NCBI RefSeq assembly: GCF_002387895.1
Contig: NZ_DGLI01000009.1
Span: forward strand, 21,339 to 85,338
Direction: 5' to 3'
DNA from: Clostridium sp. UBA4548
Lineage (GTDB): Bacteria > Bacillota > Clostridia > Clostridiales > Clostridiaceae
Length of the DNA stretch: 64,000 nucleotides
Part shown: positions 1-8,791 of the stretch, in pieces
Layout of the letters: each line of letters begins with the position of its first letter
How positions within the stretch are numbered: the first letter of the stretch is position 1
The notes under the pieces: model-generated
Databases searched by the model: none
Told to the model about the DNA's origin: nothing
What the model saw: the letters and a program-made list of their open reading frames with translations, nothing else
Position numbers and translations under genes: made by a program

Positions 1-27
1 TCTACTGTGCTTTTGCTATAAAATTTA

Positions 28-645
28 TTATATTTCTTTTAGTAATATTTCTTCTAATGCTAGTCTAGGTCTTTGTGATGGATCTTGATCTGGATAACCC
101 ACAGGAATTAATGCAACCGCTTCATATCTTTCCTCAAGATTTAGCATGCTATGAAGCTTTTCCTTATCAAACATCATAACCCAGCAAGTTCCAAGACCTA
201 AGTCTGTTGCCTTAAGTGTAATATGATCAATTGCAATTGCTGCATTTAAGGTTAGGTAAGCTTTAATTGCATTTTCATCCAAGGTAGCCTTTCGTTTTGA
301 ATAATCTTCAGAAGATTCGTCTGCTTTTTCTAGAGGTGTATCAGTGAAGGCTTCAGCTTCTCTAAGCTCTTTCATTCTATTACCTTGAGACATAACAGAT
401 TGCTTATCTATAAGTGCTACAATTGTTAGTGGAGCTTGTGAAACGAAAGGTAGAGGTGTGCATCCCTTTAATTGCTCTCGAGCTTCTTCACTTTTTATTA
501 TGATGTAACGAGTAGGCTGAAGATTTGTTCCAGAGGGAGCAAGTCTAGCTGCTTCAATTAACTGGTGAATTAGATCTTCAGACACTGAATCAGTTTTAAA
601 CTTTCTTATACTTCTTCTACTTTCTACTGCTTGTTGTAATTCCAT
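28..645 (-). CDS. Nitroreductase family protein
   Basis: A 205-residue flavin (FMN) oxidoreductase of the nitroreductase superfamily, which uses NAD(P)H to reduce nitro groups, quinones or similar acceptors in the cytoplasm. The N-terminal SRRSIRKF motif (about residues 9-16) and the following APSGTNLQPTR stretch (about 36-46) are the usual FMN phosphate and ring contacts, and the C-terminal VALIPVGYP segment is typical. Its length is normal for a single-domain member. It lies 21 nt downstream of the ene-reductase gene on the same strand and is probably the second gene of a two-gene redox operon. The SD AAGAAGG on the minus strand supports the start. The substrate cannot be told from sequence. 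Confidence 0.88.
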   Translation of the reverse strand: MELQQAVESRRSIRKFKTDSVSEDLIHQLIEAARLAPSGTNLQPTRYIIIKSEEAREQLKGCTPLPFVSQAPLTIVALIDKQSVMSQGNRMKELREAEAFTDTPLEKADESSEDYSKRKATLDENAIKAYLTLNAAIAIDHITLKATDLGLGTCWVMMFDKEKLHSMLNLEERYEAVALIPVGYPDQDPSQRPRLALEEILLKEI

Positions 646-666
646 AATAGACCTTCTTTCTTAATT

Positions 667-2604
667 TTATAGTATATAAGACTTTTCAAAGCCTTGTCTT
701 ACTGCTTCTGCAATTCTTCCAGGTTTTTCAGCATCCCCAATAACTTTAACAATAGGAAAATGCTCCTCTAATTCCTTAGCTATAGCATTGTTTGATCTTA
801 TTCCAAGAGAAAGCACTACCTTGTCAGTAGGGATAATTATAGTTTCGTTAGTTTTCAAGTTTAATAATTCCACAGAAGTTTCAGCAACCTTCATTAATTT
901 GTGGGAAGTTAAGAATTTTGTACCATGAGCATTTAAATTTTTAATAACAGTGTATAGGTTTGAAGGGTAAACTCCTGCACCTATTTGAGGAAGCATTTCC
1001 ACAAGGGTTATTTTATTTCCTCTCACAGCTAAGTACTCAGCTGTCTCACAGCCAGTCATACCAGAACCGATAACAACAACACTTTCATTTTCTACTTTTT
1101 CTTTACCGCTCAATACCTGAGCTACAGTTAATACATTTTTGTTGTTTATACCTTCAAGGTTTGGAATAACTGGGTTAGAACCTGTGGCTATAAAGACAGC
1201 ATAAGGGTTAATTTCTTTAATAGCTTCTATTGTAGCTTTAGTATTTAATTTAATTTCTACTCCTAAACTTTCTAAGGTTCTTTTGTAATAATCAATGAAC
1301 CAAGTAAGTTTTTCTTTGTCTGGAGGATTACTTCCTAGGGAAACCATTCCTCCTAAGGTGTTTTCCTTTTCAAATAAGACAACTTTAAAGCCTCTTAAAG
1401 ATAAAACCCTAGAAGCTTCCAAGCCGGCTGGACCTGCACCAATAACTGCTACAACTTTATTTTCTCCATTAGCCTCTAAATTATTAAATTCCAGTTCTCT
1501 GCCCATTCTTGGGTTTACTGCACATTTAGTAGTTCCGCATTTTTCAAGCTCTTCTATGCAGTGTAAACAAGATATACAAGGCTTTATTTCTTCGCTTCTT
1601 TCATCATAAGCTTTTAGGGACCATTGTGAATCAGCAAGTTGACCTCTACCTATACCTGCAAAATCCATTACGCCTTGGCTTAGAAGTTCTTCAGCAATTT
1701 CAGGATGTTTAATGTTGTTAACAGCAATAACTGGAATGTTAACTTCTGCTTTTATAGTTTTTGCTAAATGCTTCTTCCAGCCTTCTTTTAGACCTATTGG
1801 CTCAATTATAGTAAAGCCTGTCTCATAGATTCCTGAACTTACATTGATTGCATCAACACCAAGAGACTCCAAATACTTAGCAATTTTAGTAGCTTCCTCT
1901 AAGTTTATGCCTCCCTCTATAAACTCATCACCGTCAATTCTCACACTTATAGGGAAGTGTTTGCCGCAAATTTGTTTGATACCAACAATGATTTCGGTGA
2001 TAAATCTCATTCTTCCATTAAAATCTCCACCATATTTATCTGTTCTTTTATTTGTATAAGGGCTAAGGAATTGACATATCAAATATCCATGAGCACCATG
2101 AAGTTCTACTCCGTCAATACCTGCCATCTGTGCGAATTTTGCACCTGTAACGAATTTCTTAACTAAGTTTTCCACTTCCATTGTTGTAAGCTCCCTTGGC
2201 TCTTCCTTACAGACTTTACAAGGGATAGGAGAAGGTGCTACAATTTGTCTTCCATCTATTAAACGTCCATGGCTTTCTCTTCCAGGGTGATGTAACTGAA
2301 GGAAGATTTTGGTATCGTATTTATGAACAGTTTTAGCTAATCTTTCAAGGCTAGGTATGTGTTTTAAGTTAGTTGCACTTAATTGGTTAGGTGTTCCAAC
2401 TCCAAATTCGTCATCTATTCTTGTTATTTCTGTAATAATTAAACCGCAACCTGCCTTTGCTCTTTCTTCATAAAATGCAATAAGTTCTGGTGAAGCTTCA
2501 CCATTATAACCAGCTAGGGAAGTTCCCATGGCAGGCATAACAATTCTGTTTTTTAGCTCTAAGTTTCCAATTCTACCTTTTGCAAATAGGTTCTCAAATT
2601 TCAT
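667..2604 (-). CDS. FAD/FMN/Fe-S NADH:flavin oxidoreductase (2,4-dienoyl-CoA reductase type)
   Basis: A 645-residue enzyme with the layout of 2,4-dienoyl-CoA reductase and 2-enoate reductase: an old-yellow-enzyme TIM barrel (about 1-340, with HHPGRES and HGAHGYL), a cysteine cluster for a [4Fe-4S] centre (CISCLHC followed by KCAVNP, about 343-365), then an FAD/NAD(P) module with VIGAGPAGLEA (about 389) and a second Rossmann motif VVIGSGMTGCETAEYLA (about 511). The family reduces activated C=C bonds, passing electrons from NAD(P)H through FAD and the cluster to FMN. The full-length protein appears intact. It is the first gene of a minus-strand unit with the nitroreductase and is divergent from the PucR-type regulator, so it may be controlled by it. 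Whether the substrate is an enoyl-CoA, an enoate or a xenobiotic is unknown. Confidence 0.88.
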   Translation of the reverse strand: MKFENLFAKGRIGNLELKNRIVMPAMGTSLAGYNGEASPELIAFYEERAKAGCGLIITEITRIDDEFGVGTPNQLSATNLKHIPSLERLAKTVHKYDTKIFLQLHHPGRESHGRLIDGRQIVAPSPIPCKVCKEEPRELTTMEVENLVKKFVTGAKFAQMAGIDGVELHGAHGYLICQFLSPYTNKRTDKYGGDFNGRMRFITEIIVGIKQICGKHFPISVRIDGDEFIEGGINLEEATKIAKYLESLGVDAINVSSGIYETGFTIIEPIGLKEGWKKHLAKTIKAEVNIPVIAVNNIKHPEIAEELLSQGVMDFAGIGRGQLADSQWSLKAYDERSEEIKPCISCLHCIEELEKCGTTKCAVNPRMGRELEFNNLEANGENKVVAVIGAGPAGLEASRVLSLRGFKVVLFEKENTLGGMVSLGSNPPDKEKLTWFIDYYKRTLESLGVEIKLNTKATIEAIKEINPYAVFIATGSNPVIPNLEGINNKNVLTVAQVLSGKEKVENESVVVIGSGMTGCETAEYLAVRGNKITLVEMLPQIGAGVYPSNLYTVIKNLNAHGTKFLTSHKLMKVAETSVELLNLKTNETIIIPTDKVVLSLGIRSNNAIAKELEEHFPIVKVIGDAEKPGRIAEAVRQGFEKSYIL

Positions 2605-2685
2605 AAATTCCCCTCCAAAGTAAGATTTGTTTATAATTTAACACAGTTACACTCTTTATTCTATGTAACCCATACCCAAAAATAA

Positions 2686-2715
2686 TTGAGGTTATAGTGC
2701 ATTATGCACTATAAT
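2686..2715 (+). promoter_or_regulatory. Promoter of the PucR-type regulator overlapped by a perfect palindrome
   Basis: A -35-like TTGAGG (2686-2691) and a consensus -10 TATAAT (2710-2715) are separated by 18 nt. A palindrome fills the spacer and the -10: arms TTATAGTGCAT (2692-2702) and ATGCACTATAA (2704-2714) around one central base. This is the geometry of a repressor operator, probably autoregulatory or acting on the divergent gene pair. The binding protein is not known. Confidence 0.6.
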
Positions 2716-2753
2716 GAAATATTATGAGTTATAATAAAGCTAGGGGTGATACA

Positions 2754-4286
2754 ATGATTATTTCTATAGTAGAACTTTTTGAAAGATTAAGAAAAACTTA
2801 TTTAGGTATTAAGGATTACAACATAGCAGAGCCAATTGATATAACTGATATAGAGTTTATCACAAAGGATTTTAATTCAAATAAAAACCAAATATTATAC
2901 TTAGGGAAGTCATCCCAATTACTGAATTTTCATGGAGATATGAAAGGAAGTTTCATATTAATAAATGATGTGGATTTAAGTACTAAGTTAAAAAACTGCA
3001 ATTATGTGCTTGTAGATTGTGACGAAGACTTATTTGAACTATGGAATTACATAAAAACTTTATTTATGAAACAAATGTATACATCTAATCCTGCTACAAG
3101 CTTACTAAATTCTTTAGCTCAGGGGAAAGGTTTAAAGTATTTATTACAAATTGGTGCAGAAAACATAAACAACCCAATTATACTAATTGATGGTGAATTT
3201 TCAGTACTTGCATACTCAACAAATAAAGAAATTAAGGATAGTTTATGGAAAGAAAATATAGAGGTGGGATATTGTTCTTATGAATTTATTGCAGCAGTAA
3301 AAAAGATAAAATCTGTAAAAGAATCACCTTTAAGTATTGAACCCTATAAAGTAGTTTGTGATGAAAGTAATATAAATAAATTTGTAAGTAAAGTAATAAT
3401 ACATGGAAAGGTAGTTGCATATCTTCTTTTACTACAGGAAGAGGGGGAAGTATTAGAGGAGCATCTTAATATTTTCAAAGTTCTCAATAGTGCAATTACT
3501 GAGGAGCTAAAAAGTAATTCCACTTACAAGAATATAAAAGGGGTAAAATATGAAAACCTACTTTTGGATTTACTAGAAGGTAAAATAACAGAAGAGGCTG
3601 TGGCTCTAGAGAGAATGAAAAGTGCTGAATGTAATTTTGGTGAAGAAATACATGTGCTTCTTATGGATATTTCAAATTATACTTTAAATGGTAAAGATAA
3701 AAATCTTAAAGCATCTATTGAGGAGGAGCTTATTGGGTCTAAATCTATATTTTATAAAGATGATATATTAATTTTATTAGATAAAAAGCATAAGAATCAA
3801 TCTTTAGACCAAGTATTAGAAAGCTTCCTTCCATTTCTTAAAAAGAAAAAATTAGTTATTGCTGTAAGTGGTAAAACCACAAGACTTACAGAAATAAAAG
3901 ACAAATATTTTGAAGCAAAAAATACAATGAATTATGCTAAAAAGATAAATAAAGAAAGTTTTATCCATAAATATAAAGACTTTAAATTTTATGACATATT
4001 AAACAAGGTTGAAGATAACTTATTAAAGTATTGTAACGAAGACGTTTTGAGGCTTATGCAATTTGATAAGGAAAATTCAACAGAGTATTGCAAAACTTTA
4101 AAAATATATATGGAAAGTAATCAAAATATTAATATGACAGCAAATAAACTTTTCATTCATCGGAATACTCTAAGTTATAGAATTAGTAAAATAAAAGAGC
4201 TATTAAGCATGGATTTTAGGGAAGGTGAACATCTATTTGAAATCCTGTATACCTTTAGAATTCTTGAGTTTTTAGAAAAAATTTAA
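2754..4286 (+). CDS. PucR-family transcriptional regulator
   Basis: About 510 residues from the chosen start. The C-terminal 60 residues carry the PucR-type helix-turn-helix (motif NMTANKLFIHRNTLSYRI), preceded by a GGDEF-like/CdaR-type sensory segment; the N-terminal half is a purine-catabolism-type ligand domain. The family activates catabolic or transport genes for purines, amino acids and related compounds in response to substrate. An ATG at 2724 is also in frame, but it would sit at the predicted transcription start, whereas ATG 2754 has an SD AGGGGTGA (2742-2749) at good spacing. Downstream lie DUF969/DUF979 transport-like genes and pcp, which are its likely targets. It ends in a hairpin that overlaps the stop codon. 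Confidence 0.82.
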   Translation: MIISIVELFERLRKTYLGIKDYNIAEPIDITDIEFITKDFNSNKNQILYLGKSSQLLNFHGDMKGSFILINDVDLSTKLKNCNYVLVDCDEDLFELWNYIKTLFMKQMYTSNPATSLLNSLAQGKGLKYLLQIGAENINNPIILIDGEFSVLAYSTNKEIKDSLWKENIEVGYCSYEFIAAVKKIKSVKESPLSIEPYKVVCDESNINKFVSKVIIHGKVVAYLLLLQEEGEVLEEHLNIFKVLNSAITEELKSNSTYKNIKGVKYENLLLDLLEGKITEEAVALERMKSAECNFGEEIHVLLMDISNYTLNGKDKNLKASIEEELIGSKSIFYKDDILILLDKKHKNQSLDQVLESFLPFLKKKKLVIAVSGKTTRLTEIKDKYFEAKNTMNYAKKINKESFIHKYKDFKFYDILNKVEDNLLKYCNEDVLRLMQFDKENSTEYCKTLKIYMESNQNINMTANKLFIHRNTLSYRISKIKELLSMDFREGEHLFEILYTFRILEFLEKI

Positions 4287-4324
4287 CCTCCTTTGTTAAG
4301 GGTACCTCCCTTGATAAAGGAGGT
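4286..4324 (+). terminator. Hairpin at the end of the PucR gene
   Basis: Seventeen-bp stem with G-T pairs (4286-4302 against 4308-4324) and a 5-nt loop. The left arm begins inside the stop codon and contains an anti-SD-like CCTCCTTT. The following CTTTAT is a poor T-run, so this could be a weak terminator or an RNA-stabilising/attenuating structure ahead of DUF969. Confidence 0.5.
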
Positions 4325-4443
4325 CTTTATGTAAATGTGAAGTTTTTAGAAATAAAATATGAATAATGTAGCCTGGGATACATCAATGGAATAAATATTT
4401 TGATAATTTATATGTATCAGATAATTAGTAAGGAGGTACTAAA

Positions 4444-5142
4444 ATGATTAAACTTATAGGTATTTTAATAATTATAATTGGTTTTATCTTAAAACTTGAT
4501 ACCATTGCAGTTGTTGTAAGTGCAGGTATTGCTACAGGCTTAGTTGCAGGACTTTCCTTTAATGAAATAATGGAGATATTAGGCAAGGCCTTTGTTGGTA
4601 ACAGATTAATGTCCATATTTATAATTTCTCTTCCAGTTATAGGACTTTTAGAAAGATATGGATTAAGGGAAAGAGCTGCATTCCTTATAGGAAAGTTAAA
4701 ATCAGCTACCTTTGGTAGATTGACATCACTTTATCTTGTAATAAGAACTCTTGCAGCTATGTTCAGCTTAAGAGTAGGAGGACATGTACAGTTTATAAGA
4801 CCGTTAATACTTCCTATGGCTCAAGGAGCAGCAGATGCAAGCTATGGAGAAATTGAAGATAAAGATAAGGAAGCTATAAAAGGTCTTACTGCAGCAGTTG
4901 AGAACTATGGAAACTTTTATGGTCAAAACTTCTTCGTTGCATCAGGTGGAGTGCTTTTAGTTGTTGGTGTGTTAAAGGAGCTTAACTATACGGTAGATGC
5001 TTTGAGCGTTGCAAAGGCAGCTTTACCAGTTGCAATCATTGCAATGGTTTTAGGAACAATACAATTCCTATACTATGATAAAAAGTTTGATAAAAAATAT
5101 AAAAACAAAGTAAATAAAAACAGTACAAGCCATAAGGCTTAA
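4444..5142 (+). CDS. DUF969 family membrane protein
   Basis: A 232-residue polytopic membrane protein of the DUF969 family, with about five to six hydrophobic segments starting at residue 3 and a basic, lysine-rich cytoplasmic tail. It is always seen by me as the partner of DUF979, which follows after 18 nt here. The pair looks like a split two-component secondary transporter. The start has an AAGGAGG SD at 4431-4437. In other genomes (recalled, not checked) DUF969/DUF979 genes cluster with pyroglutamyl peptidase and 5-oxoprolinase genes, making 5-oxoproline or a pyroglutamyl compound a candidate substrate; this is inference. Regulation by the upstream PucR protein is plausible. Confidence 0.85.
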   Translation: MIKLIGILIIIIGFILKLDTIAVVVSAGIATGLVAGLSFNEIMEILGKAFVGNRLMSIFIISLPVIGLLERYGLRERAAFLIGKLKSATFGRLTSLYLVIRTLAAMFSLRVGGHVQFIRPLILPMAQGAADASYGEIEDKDKEAIKGLTAAVENYGNFYGQNFFVASGGVLLVVGVLKELNYTVDALSVAKAALPVAIIAMVLGTIQFLYYDKKFDKKYKNKVNKNSTSHKA

Positions 5143-5160
5143 GAAAGTGGAGGTGGAAAC

Positions 5161-6132
5161 ATGAATAGTCCAGTTTTATTAAAAGATATATTAACTGAAT
5201 ATTTATATGTGATAATGGGGCTTGTAACCTTCTTTGCAGCTTATAAAACAATAAAAGATAAAAATCACCCTTCAAGAATACCTACTGCATTATTTTGGTC
5301 CATACTGGGTATAATCTTTACCTTTAGTAAGGTTGGAATGTTATGGGGAAATAAGGATATATATATTAAAGATGTGTATGTAGGGTATTTAGTCTTAGTA
5401 ATGGCTGTTTTATCAGCGCTTAAGGTAGTTAAAGTTAATAAGTTCAGTGAGTCAAGTGCAGAGTTCAAAAAGGCGGCGGCTGATAGAGTTGGAAATAAAA
5501 TATTTGTACCAGCTTTAGCACTTGCAATTTTAGCTTTTGCAATTGCACAAATATGGAATAAACAACTTGGAACCCTTGTTCCACTTGGAATTGCTACTGT
5601 TGTAGCAGCGGTTCTTGGACTTTACTATACAAAAGGGAAAACAAGTGAAATGGCAGAGGATGGACGTAGACTACTTCAAGTGGTTGGACCAGTAAATATA
5701 CTTCCACAGTTGCTTGCGGCTTTAGGTTCAGTGTTTACAGCGGCAGGAGTTGGTAAGGTTATTTCTTCAGGAATAAGTAGTGTAATTCCAGATGGAAATC
5801 TACTTTTAGGGGTTGTGGCATATTGTGTAGGTATGGCAGTATTTACAATGATAATGGGTAATGCTTTTGCAGCCTTCTCAGTAATTACAGCAGGTATAGG
5901 AGTACCTTTTGTACTAGCACAAGGAGCAAATCCAGCTATAGCAGGTATTTTAGCTTTAACAGCAGGATATTGTGGAACCTTACTTACACCTATGGCGGCA
6001 AATTTCAACATAGTACCAACAGCAATCCTTGAAATGAAAGATAAGAAAAATGGAGTAATTAAATACCAGGCACCAGTAGCAATCACAATGCTTGTAATTC
6101 ATATAGTTCTTATGTATGTGTGGGCTTTTTAA
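5161..6132 (+). CDS. DUF979 family membrane protein
   Basis: A 323-residue integral membrane protein of the DUF979 family, about nine to ten hydrophobic helices across its length. Conserved-looking glycine/proline-rich loops such as AGYCGTLLTPMAANF (about 270-285) resemble discontinuous helices of ion-coupled carriers. SD GTGGAGGTGG lies just before the start. It is cotranscribed with DUF969 (18-nt gap) and probably forms one transporter with it. The family has no proven biochemical function to my knowledge; the neighbouring pcp and cyclotransferase suggest transport of 5-oxoproline or pyroglutamyl peptides. Confidence 0.85.
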   Translation: MNSPVLLKDILTEYLYVIMGLVTFFAAYKTIKDKNHPSRIPTALFWSILGIIFTFSKVGMLWGNKDIYIKDVYVGYLVLVMAVLSALKVVKVNKFSESSAEFKKAAADRVGNKIFVPALALAILAFAIAQIWNKQLGTLVPLGIATVVAAVLGLYYTKGKTSEMAEDGRRLLQVVGPVNILPQLLAALGSVFTAAGVGKVISSGISSVIPDGNLLLGVVAYCVGMAVFTMIMGNAFAAFSVITAGIGVPFVLAQGANPAIAGILALTAGYCGTLLTPMAANFNIVPTAILEMKDKKNGVIKYQAPVAITMLVIHIVLMYVWAF

Positions 6133-6225
6133 AATTATAAAAGCCTAATACTATTACTATAGTTATTCTAAAGTTACACAATAGTATCCAGGTAGTGGAG
6201 TTAATGAGTTAATCACGGTTTAAGT

Positions 6226-6272
6226 ACAAAACCATTAGAATAATGATGTAATTAAAAGTCTAGTGGTTTTGT
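6226..6272 (+). terminator. Hairpin between DUF979 and pcp
   Basis: Inverted repeat of 14 bp with one G-T pair (6226-6239 / 6259-6272), right arm ending in GGTTTTGT. It may end or attenuate the DUF969/DUF979 message, leaving pcp at a reduced level or on its own promoter within 6273-6390. Confidence 0.5.
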
Positions 6273-6402
6273 TAATTCAAATAGAAAGAATATAAAGTAT
6301 ACTTTTGAAGAACTATGTTATTCTCCAAAAGTTATTTCAAAAGATAAATAGTTTAAAGGTACAAAATATTTGTCTAAGGCAAAATATTTGGGAGGTAAAG
6401 AA

Positions 6403-7044
6403 ATGAAAGTATTAGTAACAGGATTTGAACCATTTGGAGGAGAAAAAATAAATCCATCCTTGGAGGCAGTGAAAATGCTACCAGAGGAAATTTCAGGAGC
6501 AGAAATTGTAAAAGCATCCATACCAGTAGTTTTTGGAAAGTCAATTAAAAAGCTTGATGAGCTTATAGAAAAGGAAAAGCCACAAGTTGTAATATGTGTT
6601 GGACAAGCTGGTGGAAGATTTGAATTATCAATCGAAAGAGTTGCTATAAATATTGATGATGCAAGAATTCCAGATAATGATGGAAATCAGCCTATTGATG
6701 AAAAGATCTTTGAAGATGGAGAAAATGCATACTTTGCAACTTTACCAATTAAAGCAATGGTTGAAGAAATGAGAGCAGGAAGTGTTCCATCAGCAGTATC
6801 AAATACTGCAGGAACTTATGTGTGCAATAATATTATGTACGGACTTTTATATCTTGTAGATAAGAAGTATAAAGGCATAAGAGGGGGATTTATCCATGTT
6901 CCATTTATTCCTGAACAGGTTATAACAAGAGCTAACACACCTTATATGAGTCTTCAGCAGATTTCAAGGGGCTTGGAACTTGCAATTAAAGCTACGGTTG
7001 AGAATAAGGAAGATATAAAGGTGTCACACGGGAAAATATGCTAG
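6403..7044 (+). CDS. pcp: Pyrrolidone-carboxylate (pyroglutamyl) peptidase
   Basis: A 213-residue cytoplasmic cysteine peptidase (family C15) that removes N-terminal pyroglutamate from peptides, releasing 5-oxoproline. It starts with the family signature VLVTGFEPFGG. The catalytic triad can be placed: Glu in GRFELSIERVA (about 79), Cys in SNTAGTYVCNN (about 142) and His in GGFIHVPFIPEQ (about 166). An upstream in-frame TTG (6370) was rejected because GGAGGT at 6391-6396 sits correctly for ATG 6403. It follows the DUF969/DUF979 pair after a hairpin and is followed at 12 nt by a cyclotransferase-like gene that would make the same product. Confidence 0.95.
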   Translation: MKVLVTGFEPFGGEKINPSLEAVKMLPEEISGAEIVKASIPVVFGKSIKKLDELIEKEKPQVVICVGQAGGRFELSIERVAINIDDARIPDNDGNQPIDEKIFEDGENAYFATLPIKAMVEEMRAGSVPSAVSNTAGTYVCNNIMYGLLYLVDKKYKGIRGGFIHVPFIPEQVITRANTPYMSLQQISRGLELAIKATVENKEDIKVSHGKIC

Positions 7045-7056
7045 GAGGTGGAATTT

Positions 7057-7500
7057 ATGACTAAAAAGATTTTTGTATACGGTAGTCTAATGGAAGATCT
7101 TTTCAATCATGAAAAATACCTTAAAGGGAAAGTGATTAGCAGAAAGTATGCACGAACTAAGGGAGAGCTTTATCACCTTACAAAGTGTGGGTATCCAGCA
7201 ATGATTGAAGGTACTGATTACATTTACGGAGAGCTTATTGAAGTATGTGATTACGAAAATACTTTAAAAGAGCTTGATGCCATGGAACACTTTTTTGGCG
7301 AAGGAAATCCTGATAATGAGTATAATAGAAAAATTATCAAGGTACAACTTTTAGATAATGGCAAGGAAGAGTTGGCAAATGCTTATATATATAATGCTAA
7401 GGATGGGCTAGAGTTAAAAGAGAACAATCCTTATATCAAAAATGGAGACTGGAGAAGTTTTCTTGAAAAGGAACAACTTCTAATGAAAGCTTTAGCATGA
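7057..7500 (+). CDS. Gamma-glutamylcyclotransferase-like protein
   Basis: A 147-residue GGCT/AIG2-like fold protein, identified by the N-terminal VYGSLM motif (YGSL substrate loop, about residues 6-11) and the acidic ELDAMEHF segment (about 73-80), where the catalytic glutamate of the family lies. These enzymes convert gamma-glutamyl amino acids or gamma-glutamylamines to 5-oxoproline and the free amine. ATG 7057 is preferred over GTG 7048, which lies inside the SD AGGAGG (7043-7048). It is probably translated from the same message as pcp, so both genes would generate 5-oxoproline. A gamma-glutamylamine cyclotransferase is the main alternative. Confidence 0.82.
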   Translation: MTKKIFVYGSLMEDLFNHEKYLKGKVISRKYARTKGELYHLTKCGYPAMIEGTDYIYGELIEVCDYENTLKELDAMEHFFGEGNPDNEYNRKIIKVQLLDNGKEELANAYIYNAKDGLELKENNPYIKNGDWRSFLEKEQLLMKALA

Positions 7501-7533
7501 AACCAATAGGTAAAAATGATAGAAATAAGAAAG

Positions 7534-7569
7534 TAGTAATTTAGGTAAATCTAAATTACTATTTTTTTT
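7534..7569 (+). terminator. Terminator of the pcp operon
   Basis: Perfect 11-bp stem (7534-7544 / 7551-7561), 6-nt loop, followed by eight T. The rest of the gap to 7857 is AT-rich; I see no gene or further structure there. Confidence 0.88.
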
Positions 7570-7856
7570 GAGAAAAATAGATTTAAGATTAAAACAAATT
7601 TTAAATGATAAATGTTCTACCATAAAAATCTTGTGTTTATCTTTACTTTAGAAGTACCACTATTAAGAAATAATACTTTAATCAAGAAATATTCAATATT
7701 TCATAGAAAAAATTCTATAACTTTGATATAATTTTCTAATTAATAGTATACATTAATATTACGTATTTTAAGTAATGAGGAGCTTATAACAAACTATAGC
7801 ATAATTATTTATAGAAATTTCCATAGGACTTTCAACAAAGAATTGGGGGGAAGTTT

Positions 7857-8543
7857 ATGTATAATGAGTTATTCGATGAAAAAAGACAGACCATAATGAG
7901 AGACTATTTTTTAAAGGAACTTAGCAAAGCTGGCTCTATAAGAAATTACGGAAAAAATGAAATACTTGATATTGATTATAATAATTATTTTGGAATAGTA
8001 GTGGATGGAGTAGTATCGGTAAATATTTTAAGTTCTAAAGGAAATCAGAAACTTTTATATATGCTACGCCCAGGAGAGATATTGGGAGAAATGAATTATT
8101 TCTGTGGAGGCTCTAGCTTTACCATGGGAATTATAAAGGAAAAAGCAAAGGTTTCTATAATACATAAAGATATTTTGGAGGAGGAATTAAAAAATAATCC
8201 TCATATATATAGATATTTTATTCACAGCATTACAAGAAAGTATAGAATAGTAATGCTTCAATTAACAAATAACGTGTTTAACGATTCTATAGGAAGAATA
8301 GCAGATGCTCTTTTAAGACTTGCCTCTTGCAGTATAGGTGCTGGAGAGCTAGCACAAGTACTCATTGATACACCTCTTACCCATCAAGAGTTAGCTAATA
8401 ACATAGGTTGTTCAAGGATAACAGTGACTAGATGTATAAATAAATTTATTGATGAAGGGATTATAAGTTATGATGGCAAAAAAATCATTCTTAATGACCC
8501 AATAGCTTTAAAACAATATATTGATGTTATAGAGGATGATTAA
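7857..8543 (+). CDS. Crp/Fnr-family transcriptional regulator
   Basis: A 228-residue regulator with a cyclic-nucleotide-binding-type beta barrel (about 20-125; LRPGEILGEMNYF is the typical core turn) and a C-terminal Crp winged helix (about 150-220; HQELANNIGCSRITVTRCI is the recognition segment). The four-cysteine N-terminal motif of oxygen-sensing FNR is absent, so this is not an obvious Fe-S sensor; the ligand is unknown. SD GGGGGGAAG precedes the ATG. It stands alone between two terminators. The stop codon lies inside its own terminator hairpin. Confidence 0.9.
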   Translation: MYNELFDEKRQTIMRDYFLKELSKAGSIRNYGKNEILDIDYNNYFGIVVDGVVSVNILSSKGNQKLLYMLRPGEILGEMNYFCGGSSFTMGIIKEKAKVSIIHKDILEEELKNNPHIYRYFIHSITRKYRIVMLQLTNNVFNDSIGRIADALLRLASCSIGAGELAQVLIDTPLTHQELANNIGCSRITVTRCINKFIDEGIISYDGKKIILNDPIALKQYIDVIEDD

Positions 8544-8565
8544 GTTTAAAAATCATCCTTTTTAT
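8533..8565 (+). terminator. Terminator of the Crp/Fnr gene
   Basis: Nine-bp stem AGGATGATT/AATCATCCT (8533-8541 / 8551-8559) followed by TTTTTAT. The left arm is formed by the last codons and the first base of the stop codon. Confidence 0.82.
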
Positions 8566-8581
8566 ATTGCCTAGCAATTTA

Positions 8582-8770
8582 CCTAAGCTAAGTAATTGCA
8601 AGGCTGGTTAACAGCCCAGTAAAGAAGCTGGCAGACCAGAAGCTTCCAAAATATCATTAAATATTAGGAAGTTAAGAAGATTACACTTGAGGATTTGGGA
8701 AAAGCAATGCCTGGCAAGATCTCGACTAGTTGTTTATTATTTAAATGTAGTGATGAGAAAGTTAATTTAA
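8582..8770 (+). pseudogene. Possible decayed coding remnant
   Basis: This stretch is less AT-rich than its surroundings and reads as broken protein-like pieces: a 20-residue frame from about 8596 with PVKKLADQKLPKY before a stop, and then, in another register, ITLEDLGKAMPGKISTSC ending at a stop near 8784. No start codon with an SD is present. I do not recognise the family. It may be a gene relic or chance; it matches nothing else in this window. Confidence 0.25.
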
Positions 8771-8791
8771 TTTTAAATTAAATGAAACCTT

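Noticed and set aside
1295..1609. ORF of 104 codons on the + strand opposite the ene-reductase gene
   Set aside because: No SD, no recognisable protein; it is the antisense shadow of a clearly coding gene.
2692..2714. The 23-nt palindrome as a terminator
   Set aside because: It overlaps the -10 box of a promoter, between divergent starts, and has no transcribed gene before it on either strand.
5676..6086. ORF of 136 codons on the minus strand within the DUF979 gene
   Set aside because: Antisense shadow; the DUF979 reading frame has a family match and a correct SD.
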